Below are positions 34,176-47,334 of a stretch of 64,000 bases of DNA, in pieces; within the stretch, counting starts at the first letter, position 1; each line of letters starts with the position of its first letter. The stretch covers positions 1,302,001 through 1,366,000 of the forward strand of contig PQWQ01000001.1 of assembly GCA_002943765.1 (NCBI GenBank), read 5' to 3'. The translations under genes were made by a program, and so were the position numbers. The stretch comes from Psoroptes ovis. Taxonomy: Eukaryota; Arthropoda; Arachnida; Sarcoptiformes; Psoroptidae. The notes beneath the pieces are model-generated. The model did not search any database, was not told the origin of the DNA, and was given only the letters and a program-made list of their open reading frames with translations.

Positions 34176-36138
34176 TCAATTAGAATTAGAATTATGATTT
34201 CTTTTCATTTTACAATATGGTTTAGGTGCTGCACCGATTAACAATTTTGTAACGGTACCGATTGCTTTGGTTCGACCTTCACGAAATATTAATTTCATGC
34301 CAATATTTAAATATTCTGGATTTTTAATGAATCTAAAATGTACTTTAGCTTTATCACCTGTTCGTAAACAATCTTGACTCATTGATAATATTTGAGCTGT
34401 TTGTCTTATGCTACCACAATGTACTATTTGAAAATGAATGAATGAATAAGAATCTAGCATTTTTTTAAATTTCATATTCCAGCAAAGAACATACCCATTG
34501 CTTGATAACGAGCACTAATTGTCGTCGGATGATGCAATACAAGTATCTCACCCTCGAATTCCCAATATGATTTTGGATTTAAAGAAGGACATAACATAAC
34601 CATACCTTTACGGATTTCATTTTTTCGGATCTGTAGAAAAATTCATTTAATTCCATTGAAAACTACGTTAAAAAATTTACAAACATACTTTTTTTAATGC
34701 AAACGATGCAGTTTGTCCGCTGCGTACTTCTTTCACCGGTAAACGTTTACGATGGATTGATTTTATTGCAGCTGGTGTAAAATTTCCTAACGAATCAGGA
34801 CCGAGTAATAATGTATCATTAGTTTTGATGACGCCTTTGAGTGAGATACCAGACACAACTGTACCAACGCCCGGTACTGAATAAACTTCATCAATTTGAA
34901 ATTCGGCAGGATAATTATCATGATTCGGTGCTCTTGAATTTAGTAGATTGAGAAATTTTTTCAAATAATTGAGATTGGTACCTTCAACGTTTGATACTTG
35001 AAAAATTGGACATAATCTTTCAGATACAAAATTTGTAGCGGATATGACAACATCTTCATCACTTTCCACTAAAATTGGTATCTTTCTTACACCGGGTGAT
35101 TTTAAAACTTTTTTCAAACCGGATATCGTATTTTGCAAAATATTTGCTGGACACATATCGATTTTGGTTATGACTACAAATACCGGTATACTCAGTGCTA
35201 ATGTTACACCTAGATGCTGATCGTATCAAAAAATTAAAAAAGGATTCATGATAAAATAATTATAAGCAAATCGAACATTCATTTACCTCTTTGGTCATAC
35301 CAACTATCCCGGCATTGGCACCGATCATCAACAATGTATAATCAGGAGAATGGCCAGTCATACCGAAAATGGTTGTCTTTAAATATTTTTCATGTCCAGC
35401 TAAATCGATAAATGTGATAACTTTGGACGATTCTTCACAAATTTTGGACCATTGCTGATTATTACCATGGGTGGTTGGTTTATTAACAACATTACCAGAG
35501 CTGTCAAAACCAAGTATATCATTTCCAATGCTTGATGTACGACCGGTTTCAAGCTCATGTTTATGGCGAAATAAACGTTGACGCGCTAAACCACGTCCAT
35601 TATCTAATTCACAATGAGTCAAAACACCTAACAAGGTACTTTTGCCAGAATCGACGTTACCAACAACAGCGATACGAATCTCATGGAAATCATCGGCTTG
35701 TGATTGGCGTCTTATTAAACATTCATCGACATATGAAGAATTCATTTGTTTACGACATAATCTTATTAAATTAGCGCCAACAGTCATTGCAATATTATTC
35801 AATTGCTTAAAACATTCATCCAATTCTTCTGATGTTAAACCGTTATTCGTATTGTCACCATTATCGAAATTTCCAATTTTAATGGGAAATTCATTTTGTT
35901 TATCTAATTTGGTTGCCAGGTGATTGGTAAATTTTTCAATCCATTCTGGTTGTAAATTAATTAAAGCATCCTATCAAGAGAATCGAGAATTTTTTTTAAC
36001 TTGGATCAAAAAATCCTCACAATAACATACCTTATGGCCAAGTAATTCTTTAATGGTTAAATCTAATTTCAATGTATTATTTACATCATTCAAATTATTA
36101 TTGGTAAAATTATCTTTATGATTAATAGCTGTAGCCAT
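34176..36138 (-). CDS. GTPBP1: GTP-binding protein 1 (GTPBP1/2 family)
   Basis: Five exons: 36138-36031, 35970-35287, 35216-34689, 34630-34495, 34423-34176 (567 aa). A large translational GTPase related to eEF1A/eRF3, linked in vertebrates to mRNA decay and ribosome rescue. G-motifs: GNVDSGKS (G1), DLAGHEKY (G3) and TKID (G4). Family-specific blocks are HKHELETGRTSSIGNDILGF, CPANILQ, PAEFQIDEVYSVPGVGTVVSG, SIHRKRLPVKEVR and FREGRTKAIGTVTKL. It ends soon after the third domain and lacks the long Pro/Gly-rich tail of human GTPBP1. Whether it equals GTPBP1 or GTPBP2 is less certain than the family; the blocks read closest to GTPBP1. Confidence 0.94.
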
Positions 36139-39100
36139 TATTTTTTAGATGAAAAACAAACATAATGATGCAATCAATAAATATATCAGATGTTATTTGC
36201 TTGTTGATAATGACTTTCAAAATCATTTATTTTGAAAACAAATTTCAATTCAAATATAGCAAAAAAAAAATCAGAATTATTGTAAAAATTTCAAATGATA
36301 TCAACGTCGACAAAAATAAAATTCAATGCAAGTCCTCAAACTTTGATTGAATTTTTTTCCCAAAATCAAATAAATAACCAAAAACCGAAAAAAAAATGAA
36401 AATAAAAATTTATTTTGCTGCCAACAAATCACCTGTTCAATCCATAAACAACGTATGCAATGTTGTAAGGTAAACCTTATTGGGTTGAAATAAATTTTTG
36501 AGTGAAAATAGGCACCTCAGATATAAACGATGCACACTCCAGCCATCTAGTCACTGTTCACTATGATCTTATGCATGCTACATGCAAATAAAAAAAAATT
36601 TGAACAACTATTATGTAATTAATATTTCTGATCTAAAACAAATTGACCAAAATCGTTGTGCGTTGAATCCATTGATCGCTTATGAATTTCATATTGGATA
36701 AATTCACCAGATAGCAAGCAATTCGGCAGTAAATTTATGCTTTTGACAACGATTGATTCAGAAATCGATCGTGAATTTATTTTTGTACGAATAGTCCATA
36801 CACTGTTTTTATTGGCCGACGAATCTTCGTCACATATTTGGCAATCTTTTCATGATCTTGATTATTATTTCAAAGAAACTTAAATAGGAAAAGGAAAGGT
36901 TAAGACAAAACAATGACAAACAAGAAGATATCAATCCTTGTGTTCTAAACGGCTGTTTAATTAGTTGTTGAGCGAATCACCGAAAAATTTAGTTTTGACA
37001 TGTATACGTCATTAGGCTACAGCCGAAACCCTAAACTATGGTGAAAATGGTCCCTTCAAATGAATGTTGTTGATTTCCTACCCTTTTTAAGCAGTGATAT
37101 TTTCATAAACGGTTATTGACTAGATAATTTTTGAGTATTGAAAAAATTGAGCGTAGCATCCTTGAAACGGCTGAGATATCGAAATAAATGACTTATGACC
37201 AACTTTTTGGAATAGGAATCGGAGAGGATTTTCTTATATTACAGAGTACCCTTTCAAAATGTAATTCTTTATTGCTAATTGCAAATCAATTTTAAATGAA
37301 AATTTTCATTTTTTAAAATGTTAAATTCAATTCCATAAATTGAATTAAGTAATAAGGAATATTGCGCAGTTTCCATTTTGAAAAAAATATTCAAAAACAT
37401 TTTCTCAGATAATAATAATCGAATAAAATCAATAATTGCGCATATTTTACATCCAGCAAATCATCATAGTCCAGGAAAAATTTGTCTAGTCAAATGTCCA
37501 TGGTGAAGTCGCACCGAAAAAAAACGCTCGGTATTTGATCCGAAAATATTGATATTTGAAAAAAAAATGGCAAAAATGTACTCAATTCTTTCAACCGGAT
37601 ACATCTAGTAAAGATATCATACAGGATGATCGATGATCAATAAGTAACAATGATAATAATAATCAACATAAAAATAATGGCAACAATAATGAAATGGCCA
37701 TTCTCAATGATGATTATGGAGATGATGATAGAATCAAAAAAAAAAATTCAATAAAAAACGAAAATTGGCCATCATTTGGTCACACAATAACCTTAGAAAT
37801 AATGGTAACAATAGAATTTTTCCTTTTTTTTTCATCGAAAAAAAAATCTAAGAATTTTCAATTCTTTATTTCATCCCAGAAACAGAATAAAAAAAACTCT
37901 GGGAAAGTCGAATACTGAATTCAAGCTAAAGTTATACCAGAATTGATATATCACTGAAAATCTTTTTTTCAATATCATCATAATTATAATTATGTTGATG
38001 CCGATGTTGATGTCGATAATGATGAGAATGATTATGATGATAATAAATAATAAATAAATACACAAAAAAAAACGATGACAATGGTGATATCATATAGTTG
38101 ATATTACAATTATTATTGTATAACGATAATAATAACAATGACAATAAAGTGAACAGTATTATTGTTGAAATAATAATAATAATCGAATCAACTCGACACA
38201 CTAAATTCAATTGAAATTTATTACTTTTCATTCATTCATTCATTCATTCAATAATTCATTCATCCTGTATTGTTGAATTATTATTATTATTATTATTATC
38301 ATTGATATTTATTATAATCATCATCAAATTGATTCTTTATCATCATCATACATCATTCAAATATTGAAAAAAAAATGTATAAACTTTTCATTTTTTTTAT
38401 TTCTCTCATCATTTTACAATGATTCACGATAATAATATCGATATCAATAACAATGAATAATGATGATGATAATAAGTATCAAAAAATATAACAATGTATA
38501 ACAATGGTTAATCATTATAATAATGAAATGAAAATTTATTGATATATTGAAAATATGATCTCTAGCATATAAAGGTCACACATGTGAATTTTTTTTTTAA
38601 ATATGATTATTGAAATAATTCATTGAAGCGATCAAATAAAAGAAAAAAAAATTATTCAAAGTATTACCGACTTTGATGAAGATGATTATGATCATAATAT
38701 CATTATACGAATATATATGATGATGAACAATAAGGTTTTATTTAATAATAAATAATCATTATTGAAAAAAAAATTTGGAATTTATTTTCTTCATTTTATA
38801 ATTAATATTTTTTTCAATATTTCGACGATTGAAATTCAATTTTGAATTTAGTGATCGCAACCCTATAACTGCTACTACTACTATTCACTGCCAATTGTTA
38901 TCTTTCATTCATCTTCAAAACATTTGATGGATGCAAACGGCTTAGCATTTGTAAATGTATCATCAACATTATCATCATCATTGGATATTGGAGTCCATTA
39001 TCAGTTCATTTAATAATAATAAATTTTCACTGATTCTTTTACTGAAAACAAGAAATAGATATCTCATGAGAATAATTTATATACGATCATCACTATATAA

Positions 39101-41017
39101 TTGATTGAAACTAAGCTTCCTTTAATTAGGTATTTTCCTTCTTTTCAAATTTTCACCAAATTTTCTGACATTTTGTTTGTTATTTACTTGGACATCATAC
39201 TATCTCATACGAATCATTGTGTTTTTTTTTCGGGTATCGGCGTGTGTGTGCAAATGACAATCGATTTTAAAGTTTCAAGTAACGAGATGATCGGAATTGT
39301 CATCTAAAAATTCTCGATTTTTAATGATCTCGCAATCGATTCAATTAAAAGAAAATTTTCTTTGATTTGTTAGAAATACAAGAAATACACAATAACAAGG
39401 ATCATTCTCATTACAAATCATATTGTTTGTTTGTTTATTTGTTGTTGTTGTCCATTCTAGTTTGAATTAAACTAATTGAGTTCAAATTTTAATGATATAA
39501 TTATACAGAATGATGATAGCGAAACAGATCTATGTCCAAACGTTTGCATTTGACTTGATTTGTGGTTGTTTGTTGATTACTTTCAATAATTAATTAATTC
39601 ATTTGATTTTTCAATTTCCAATGTTGTTATTGATGTTGTCGTGGCTGCAGTTGTGTGTGTATGTGGTTCATTCTTTTTTCATTCTCGATTTAATAATAAA
39701 TAATCATCATCATTATTAAATTTCAAATCAGAATGATGATTGTATTTGATGGCCAGAACAAAAAATGTTAATAAGAATAAATACATGAATGAAAGAGAGA
39801 GACAAAATATTCTCTGAGAGTGACACATCGATTATAATTGACTGATTTTCTAATGAATTAAAGATCTAATTATTATTCAAATCGATTAATTTCAGTTTTT
39901 CCTTTTATTTAAATCAACAAACGTGACCAAATTATCATTGCTACTACTGATCTAGTTGTTGATTAGATAAGTAAAATATTCGTTGTTGCCAATGCTGCTG
40001 CTGATGTAATTCGTTGTAATCATCTATCGATCGTAATAACGGTCGGGGTTCTTATCAGATCTACCGTTTTTTTCTCCTTTATTTTTTTCCAATCAAATAA
40101 AATCAAATCAACGAAGCAAATAATAGAATAATAATAATGATCATTATTGGAAAAAAGAAACGAAATTGTCAATAATAATAAAAATAAAAAAATCAATACA
40201 AATATTTACATCGTGTTCAATGGACACCAAGTGATAATCAAAAGAAAAAAAGAATAGACTTGTACTTATTATTTGTTATTTGCTAGTTATTATCATCATC
40301 ATTGTCATCATTATTATCTTTGTTTTGTTGTTTCAACAGAAGAATGAAAGCAACGCGATTAAAGCAATTGAATTCACCGCAAATTTGAATTGTTGCGCAG
40401 ATCCGCACACGGGATGCTCCGGGATTCTTTGATTTTTTTTTCAATTTTTTCTTTTCAAATTTCACTTCATTCCTATCTGGTGCCATTATATTATTTTTCA
40501 ATTTATTTTCCAATAATAATTCAATTGAAACGGGAATTTTCAATATTTTTTTTTTTTTTTTTTTGTTTGAAGATCAATAGTTTGAATGATTGTGAAGCGA
40601 TAGATAAATTTTAAATTGAATTTCAAAAAAAAAAAAAAAAAAATTTGATTTGTATTTTGATGTATATAGAAATCTATTTGCTTATTGTTATTGTGGTAAT
40701 CTTCGTCGTCACCGATGGTCATTGATGATCAATTCATTTCTTCATTTCTTAGTAATCGATTCATTCATGTCAATTATTTATCCGCATTAATATCATTGAT
40801 TATTTCATTAATCAACCTGAAAAGTGATAAATAAATACCTCGATTCAATAATATTAGGTCTACCGATTGATAATGTTGTGAAATGTTTTCATATATTTTC
40901 AAGATAATAAATGCAATTGAGCAATGCAAAGTATATTTTTTGAATTTTAATTTGATTTTTTTCATAATGAAATTCTTTGAATTTTGATTTTTTTCCCACA
41001 AATTTATCAATTTTTAG
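36139..41017. other. Long AT-rich intergenic region upstream of the SLC6 transporter
   Basis: Mostly low-complexity A/T sequence with ATTATT and CATT microsatellites (about 38220-38300), and a slightly more complex block at 36480-37560. The first exon and promoter of the transporter probably lie here but could not be identified. A possible orphan coding remnant at about 36600-36883 is listed separately. Confidence 0.45.
36600..36883 (+). pseudogene. Possible orphan coding remnant
   Basis: Plus-strand frame ending in TAA at 36881 reads SPDSKQFGSKFMLLTTIDSE and on to HIWQSFHDLDYYFKET, normal in composition unlike the surrounding low-complexity DNA. A second frame just upstream (NISDLKQIDQNRCALNPLIA) stops near 36700 and would join after a one-base shift. 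I do not recognise the protein. It could also be chance. Confidence 0.25.
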
Positions 41018-43938
41018 CTAATAATAATATTATTATCATTAAATCTGGTTCAACATCACAATTATCTTCGATAAATGATCGATTAAATACGACCACCATC
41101 GATAATAATAATAATAATACGATTAATAAAAGTGATATTCATAATCGAAATTATCGTAATAGTATTGCAAATTTTAATTTCACAAGCAATGAAAATAATA
41201 AAATTGATAAAAATGATACCAGCAACGATGATGATAATTATAAAAAACCAAATAAACATATGCAACCGAATGATATAAAAATTCTGGATAGTGATGATGA
41301 CCAAGATGATAATGATGATGATGACATCGATCAACTTGGACAACGTGAAACATGGAATAAGAAATTGGATTTTCTTCTTTCAGTCATCGGATTTGCTGTC
41401 GATCTTTCAAATGGTAATTTTGTTTGTGATTATGATTTGATGATTAGAATATTTATTTTTCTCATATCCGGAAAATAGTATGGCGTTTCCCTTATTTATG
41501 TTTCAAGAATGGCGGCGGTAAATTAGTTATAATTTTATATTTTTTCATTATAAAAGTCTGTACATTTTTTACAGGTGCATTTCTAATACCATACTTAATC
41601 ATGTTGGCAATAGGTGGTGTACCATTATTTTTTATGGAGTTAGCATTAGGACAATATCATCGCAAGGGTGCCATTACTTGTTGGAGTCGAGTTGTACCAT
41701 TGTTCAAAGGTGAAAAAATTTATTCAAATTTTGCTTTGATTATTATTTAATTTGATCAAAACATAAATTCAGGCATTGGATATTCTGTAGTATTGATTGC
41801 ATTCTATGTTGATCTATATTACAATGTAATTATTGCATGGGCATTACATTTCTTTTTTAAATCATTTTCAACTGAGCTTCCATGGTCAAAATGTAATAAT
41901 GCTTGGAATACAGATAAATGTTTTGAAATCAATGATAATGTTATTGGCCAATCAGCTGAAAAAAATGCAACAAATTTAATACGTAATTCAGCTGCATTAG
42001 AATATTTTAGGTAATAATGATAATTTTGAAATTTATGATAATAATAATAATAATAATAATAATAATTACTGAAATTTCACTTAATAATTTCATTAGTCGA
42101 CAATTTTTACAATTTCATGAAAGTTCTGGCATCCATAATCTTGGCGAAATACGTATTGAAATTGCAATTAGTTTATTCATGGTTTATGTCATTTGCTATT
42201 TTAGGTAATCTGATTTAATGATTTGAATTTTTTGAAATTTTGATTTTTTATTGCTCCATTCAATAATATATCAGCTTATGGAAAGGCATTTCAACATCAG
42301 GTGAGGTAAAAGAGTTAATTGTTGCGATATTAATTCATTTTTAATTTTTATTTTCGATAGGAAAAGTAATTAAAACCGATACGAATGATAATAATTCATT
42401 TTGAATCATTTTGTTGCTTTTATTTTCATTGTTACAAGGTCGTTTGGTTTACAGCATTATTTCCATATGTAGTATTATTCATATTATTGATACGCGGTAT
42501 TATGTTGCCTGGCGCCATCGACGGTATACGTTATTATTTGACTCCAGATTTTAATGCACTTTATGATGCCAATGTTTGGGTGGATGCTGCAACGCAAGTA
42601 TTTTTTTCATTAGGACCTGGTTTCGGTGTATTGTTAGCATTCGCTAGTTATAATAAATTTCACAATAACGTACATCGTGATGCCGTATTGACTAGTGCCA
42701 TAAATAGTGCTACCAGTTTTCTAGCAGGTTTCGTAATATTTTCCGTATTAGGTTATATGGCCAAAAGACTTGATGTCGATGTAAAAGATATTGCTGCTGA
42801 GGGTCCCGGATTGGTATTTATTGTTTATCCAGAAGCAATATCAACAATGCCAGCCGGTCCAATTTGGGCAGTTATTTTTTTCTTAATGTTATTAACATTA
42901 GGCCTCGATAGTTCAGTTGAGTATTTGTTTTTTTTTTTCAATGAGAATTTCAATGCTAATTTTGATTTATTTTTCAAAAAAAAAGTTTGGCGGAAGTGAA
43001 GCCATTATAACTGCCATTAGTGATGAATATCCATTCATCAAACGTAATCGTGAAATATTTGTAGCGATATTATTTTCACTTTATTTTCTTGTTGGTTTGG
43101 CCAGTTGTACACAGGTAATTATTATTAAGAAAATTTTTCAAACGAATTCATTTTAATTATTGTCATCGAAAAAAATAGGGTGGTGTATATATCGTACATT
43201 TTATGGATCGATTTGCAGCTGGTTATTCAATATTATTTGCTGTACTATTTGAATCGATTGCCATTTCATGGATTTATGGTTCGTTAATAAAGATTATTGA
43301 TAATTATTTGTTAATGATTTGAATTGAATCTAATTATCGACGTTAGGCGTTCGACGTTTTTCACAAGATATCAAATTAATGGTTGGATTTGAAATTTGTG
43401 GATGGTGGAAATTTTGTTGGGCATTCATGGCACCATTTTTTATAATGGTAATTATTGAGATTGAAGAAAATCTGAATCTTAATTTAATGAAATAAAAATT
43501 TATGTTAATTATTAGTTCATTATAGTATATGGTTTAATCAACTACGAACCATTGAAATATCATGATTATGAATATCCAATATGGGTAAATTATTTAGGTA
43601 TGATTGTTGCATTATCATCTGTACTTTGTATACCAATCACTGCAATATGGTTATTGATTAATACGCCTGGATCATTTAAAGAAGTATGGCGAAATATATT
43701 TCTTTTCTATGAATTCTAATTAAATTAATTCTATAATTTTTTAATCATACAGAGATTATTAAAATTACTCAAACCATATGATGAAAAGCGAAGAAAAATA
43801 TTAATGTTAAGAGTGACAACAGGAAATTTATTATCCAAATCAATGGATACTTTTGCATCAACAACAACAACAACGACCACAATAATCAAATCGAAAACAA
43901 AACGATCATCAAACATTGAACAGATCACTAATGTTTGA
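41018..43938 (+). CDS. DAT: Sodium-dependent dopamine-type monoamine transporter (SLC6), 5' end unassigned
   Basis: Exons 41018-41413, 41479-41517, 41575-41709, 41773-42010, 42097-42204, 42275-42300, 42361-42365 (microexon), 42439-42915, 42986-43114, 43179-43278, 43347-43447, 43516-43683, 43753-43938; about 700 residues read. It takes dopamine back up into neurons with Na+ and Cl-. Twelve membrane segments are evident: TM1 GFAVDLSNVWRFPY with the amine-binding Asp, MELALGQYHRKGAITCW, the EL2 cysteines (SKCNNAWNTDKC), SLGPGFGVLLAFASYNKF, LLTLGLDSSFGGSEAIIT and WIYGVRRFSQDI. Overall it tracks Drosophila DAT more closely than SERT. The N-terminus is Asn/Asp-rich. Exon 41018 opens with an acceptor in phase 1, so the true start is in an upstream exon, unless the in-frame ATG at 41260 is used. 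Confidence 0.92.
42361..42365 (+). other. 5-base microexon of the SLC6 transporter
   Basis: GAAAA lies between a 60-base intron (GTGAGG...TTTCGATAG) and a 73-base intron (GTAATT...TTACAAG). Included, it gives TCA G|GA AAA|GTC, that is SGKVVW, the conserved motif of SLC6 transporters. Skipping it shifts the frame. A donor at 42306 could bypass it but would put Glu at the conserved Lys. Confidence 0.75.
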
Positions 43939-44354
43939 TGATAATTTTGTGTAAAACAAAAGAAAAAAAAATCATTATCATTTTTATTTCATATGATTTA
44001 TAGTTATAAATATTTTTTGCATATAACGAACAAACAAATGAAAATATTAGTATCATGAAAAATGTACATTATATCATCATTATGTAATTAATTTTTAATC
44101 AATTGGTCATCAACATATTTAGGATTATTATTAGTAAATTACCAGTGAATTGGATGGATTCATTGTTGAAATTCAGATTAAAAAAGTGAAAAATAGTTAA
44201 TTCATTTGTATTCATTTCCATCAAAGCAACAAAATTGATTTGATTTTCATCTTATATTCCATAGTTTTTGATTAACTTTAGTAAATTTTTTTAAAATTTA
44301 AATTAATTATTTAAAGAAGATTGAAATAGGAAATAAACAGAAAAACAAATAAAA
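43939..44354. other. Convergent 3' region, SLC6 transporter and CARP
   Basis: AT-rich, presumably the 3' UTRs of both genes. No coding signal. Confidence 0.5.
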
Positions 44355-47334
44355 TCAAGAATTTATATTTAGAATATGACTTGTTATCAATTTTAATAAT
44401 GACTTACTTTCATATTGAACATTTTGTTTCATTGTAGGACAATTTCGATCCTGTTTTGCCATTTGTTATTGTATAAATTTTAAATATAGAAAAATATGGC
44501 GTCAAATACAAATCGGATTAAGATTTAGCGACTAAAAATGAAAAATAATCCATGATTTACCTTTAATGATTGTTTAAAATCAATATTTGTACGTATAACA
44601 CGATCATTTATTGATTGTGTTGGACGAAAATTATTACCTAATGGTGCTTTAGGAACATCGACACTGCCTTGCATTAAAAATCGTAATGCTTGAAGCTATG
44701 ATAAATAATTTAAATTTAAAACAATATCAAAATTCATTTTGTTTGTTATTTTCCATCAAGATTATCATCTATTTATCAATTACCTGTTCTTTTGTGATTG
44801 ATAATGGCTTTGATTGAATTTTTTTAAAATTTTTTTGGCAAAAAAAAATGGTCAATGATAAATTGAAATTGAATATTTTCCTCATACACTACCTTATTGA
44901 TAACGATCCATGTAACAACTTCATCACAAGATGGTGTAGTCAATGAGCCATCATATGTAATATAATTTTGATCATCCGGTAATAATTCACGTAAACTTAA
45001 TGATTTGATTGCAATTTTTTGTCCACGATAAACAATTTGATTCAATTGTGATGTTAATATTTCGATTTCAGGTGAACTTTTTGTGTCGAGCTTCATTTGA
45101 ATAAAACAACGATTACGCTTGAATATTAATGACAAAAATGAAAAAAAAATTATCAATACCTTTAGAAAAATGGCAATACCAACAAGACCATTCGGTTTGG
45201 TTGATGCTTCATCGTAATTATCATAAAGATCGGAATTGTATCCAATTAATTGAAGCTATTTATCATAATGATAATAATAATAAAAATGTAATTTGATTCC
45301 AACTCAATCTTTATCAATTATAATCTTAAAAAAATCAAATAGCCTACTTCACCGGGAAATTGAAAACCAGAAATTAAATGTTCCGAACCATAAGAATCGA
45401 CAAGACCAAAATGTATTCGTAATGAATGAAAAACATATGAATATGATAATGGTCCACCATTAATTATGACCATTTTCTGTTGTTGTTGTTGCTGATGTTC
45501 ATGATGATGATGATCATCAAATAATAATAAATCATCACTTTGATTTGATTTTAAACTATATAAACTATGAAATACTACACCATGTCCATCATTTTCAATG
45601 TATCCATTAACTCTATTATTATCATATTTATTTGATTAATGAATTAATTGAATAATTGATTAAAATAACATTAATCATCTATTTAATTATGATCATAAAT
45701 TACCTATTTTTATTGATAAAAATACTCTTTAAATTGGGATCATATAATAATAGCCCTGGTTTTATATCGATTGGTGATTGTCGATGACCTTTTGTACAAT
45801 GAAACCAATCTGGATTCAGAATGCCCCAAAATTCTGGTCCTTTTAGCCGTAAAAAAAATGAATAAAAGATTATCGATGAAAGCTTAAATCATCAAAAAAT
45901 TAAAATCAAACAAATGCTAACCAGAAATTCCATCATATGTCCACCAAAAATTCCAATCGCATTCGATTACTTTTTCAATGCAATCGATGATGATTGAAAT
46001 TCGTCATGAATTCGTGATGTTTGATTTTTAAATATTGAAAAATTCAACGAATAAACAAACGAAAATATTAGAAATTATTATGATCATCATCATTATACCA
46101 TAATTAAAATTAAAACAAAAACAATCCAAAAAAAAGAAATATTTGCGTTTTTAAATTTTAAAAATAGAAATAAAACTGAGTCATTAAAAAAAATGGAAAA
46201 TTTTCATATCAAATGTTTGTTTTGTCATTGTCATTGTTTGATAGGTCGGTTTGGGTGATGATGGTGTTGGTGCACAAACACAAAGCAAACAAACAAACAA
46301 ACAAACCGACAATAGGAATGCTAAATGAAAAACGGAAACTTAAACCTAAATATCGGGTCGGGACCCGAAACAAACCAACAAAAGTAAACATTTGAAATTT
46401 TATGAAAAAGACAATGGAATTTTCTGGTTTTGGTTTTGAAATTTTTAAAAATCATCAGCCAAATCATCTACGCTGTGCCATCAACTGACAGCTGTACGCT
46501 TCGTTATTCACTTAGTTGTCCCTTCGTTTAAGGGATTTACGGTCCGGATTTGGGTATATTTCCGTTTGACAGCGATGATGATGAGTGAATTAGTTGAGTT
46601 CATGAAACTCAAAGATTAATCAATTAATTAATTAGAGTAAATGATGATGGAATGATGATTTAAAAATTGAAATTTGAAATTCAAAATTTAAAAATTCAAT
46701 TAAATCCAATATGATATCTGTTAATGCAGCTTGTCATATCTGTCCATGATATATTTTTCGATCTAAATCCATCCGAGTAAATGGACATTTGAATTTTATA
46801 AAAGATTGAATAACGCATTGTTTCAAGATGGTTCGATGAAAACAACAACGAAATTCAACAACCAATCATCGAAGATAACAAGATATTATTAGTATTATTA
46901 TCATAAACCGAAATTGATTGACTTTGAATCGAAATTTTTCGTGTTTTCAAAATAACATGTCACGCAAATTTTGAATTTTTTTTTCATTTTTGTTTGATTA
47001 TAAAATCCATTTGATATTTCATTTTAAAAATTTTCATTTTGATTGAAATTTATTCGTGTATTCAATACCTTGTCACGAAGAGAATTCAATCATTTCGATG
47101 ATTGATCAAACATTAAATGGATGAAATGAAAAAAATTTCATTGATGTTTGAAACTAAAAACAAAACAAATCATCAAATTATCATCGATGGTGAATGATGT
47201 TTTTTGTTTCATCGTTGTTTTTGAAATATAGAATATATGATTTAATACATGTGAAACTTACCAGAACTAAACCAAAATATGATCACATTGAATATCAACC
47301 AAAATGGCCATCGATAATATATAATTAAAGCCAT
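44355..47334 (-). CDS. CA10: Carbonic anhydrase-related protein X/XI (CARP), secreted, catalytically dead
   Basis: Nine exons: 47334-47262, 45969-45922, 45839-45704, 45612-45348, 45255-45160, 45117-44893, 44807-44784, 44695-44561, 44450-44355 (365 aa). Exon 1 encodes only a signal peptide (MALIIYYRWPFWLIFNVII) and is separated by a 1.29-kb intron. Then come CDWNFWWTYDG, FWGILNPDWFHCTKGHRQSPIDI, LRIHFGLVDSYGSEHLI, LQLIGYNSDLY, YITYDGSLTTPSCDEVVTWIV and APLGNNFRPTQSINDRVIRT, the CA10/CA11 pattern. Of the three zinc His, the first is Arg (LRIHFG), the second is kept and the third is Gly (LIGYN), so no catalysis is expected. Vertebrate CA10/11 bind neurexins. An Asp/His/Gln-rich insertion interrupts exon 4. 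Exon 7 is only 24 bases. Confidence 0.9.

Noticed and set aside
37694..37918. Plus frame starting MAILNDDYGDD as first exon of the transporter
   Set aside because: Its only donor is phase 0, whereas the exon at 41018 needs one carried base; no family similarity.
42301..42305. Extending the SLC6 exon to the donor at 42306
   Set aside because: Frame is kept, but Glu replaces the conserved Lys of SGKVVW; the microexon model uses two better introns. Kept as an alternative.
45118..45156. Met-started N-terminal extension of the CARP exon (MIIFFSFLSL...)
   Set aside because: It is intron sequence read through; the exon starts at 45117 after an acceptor.
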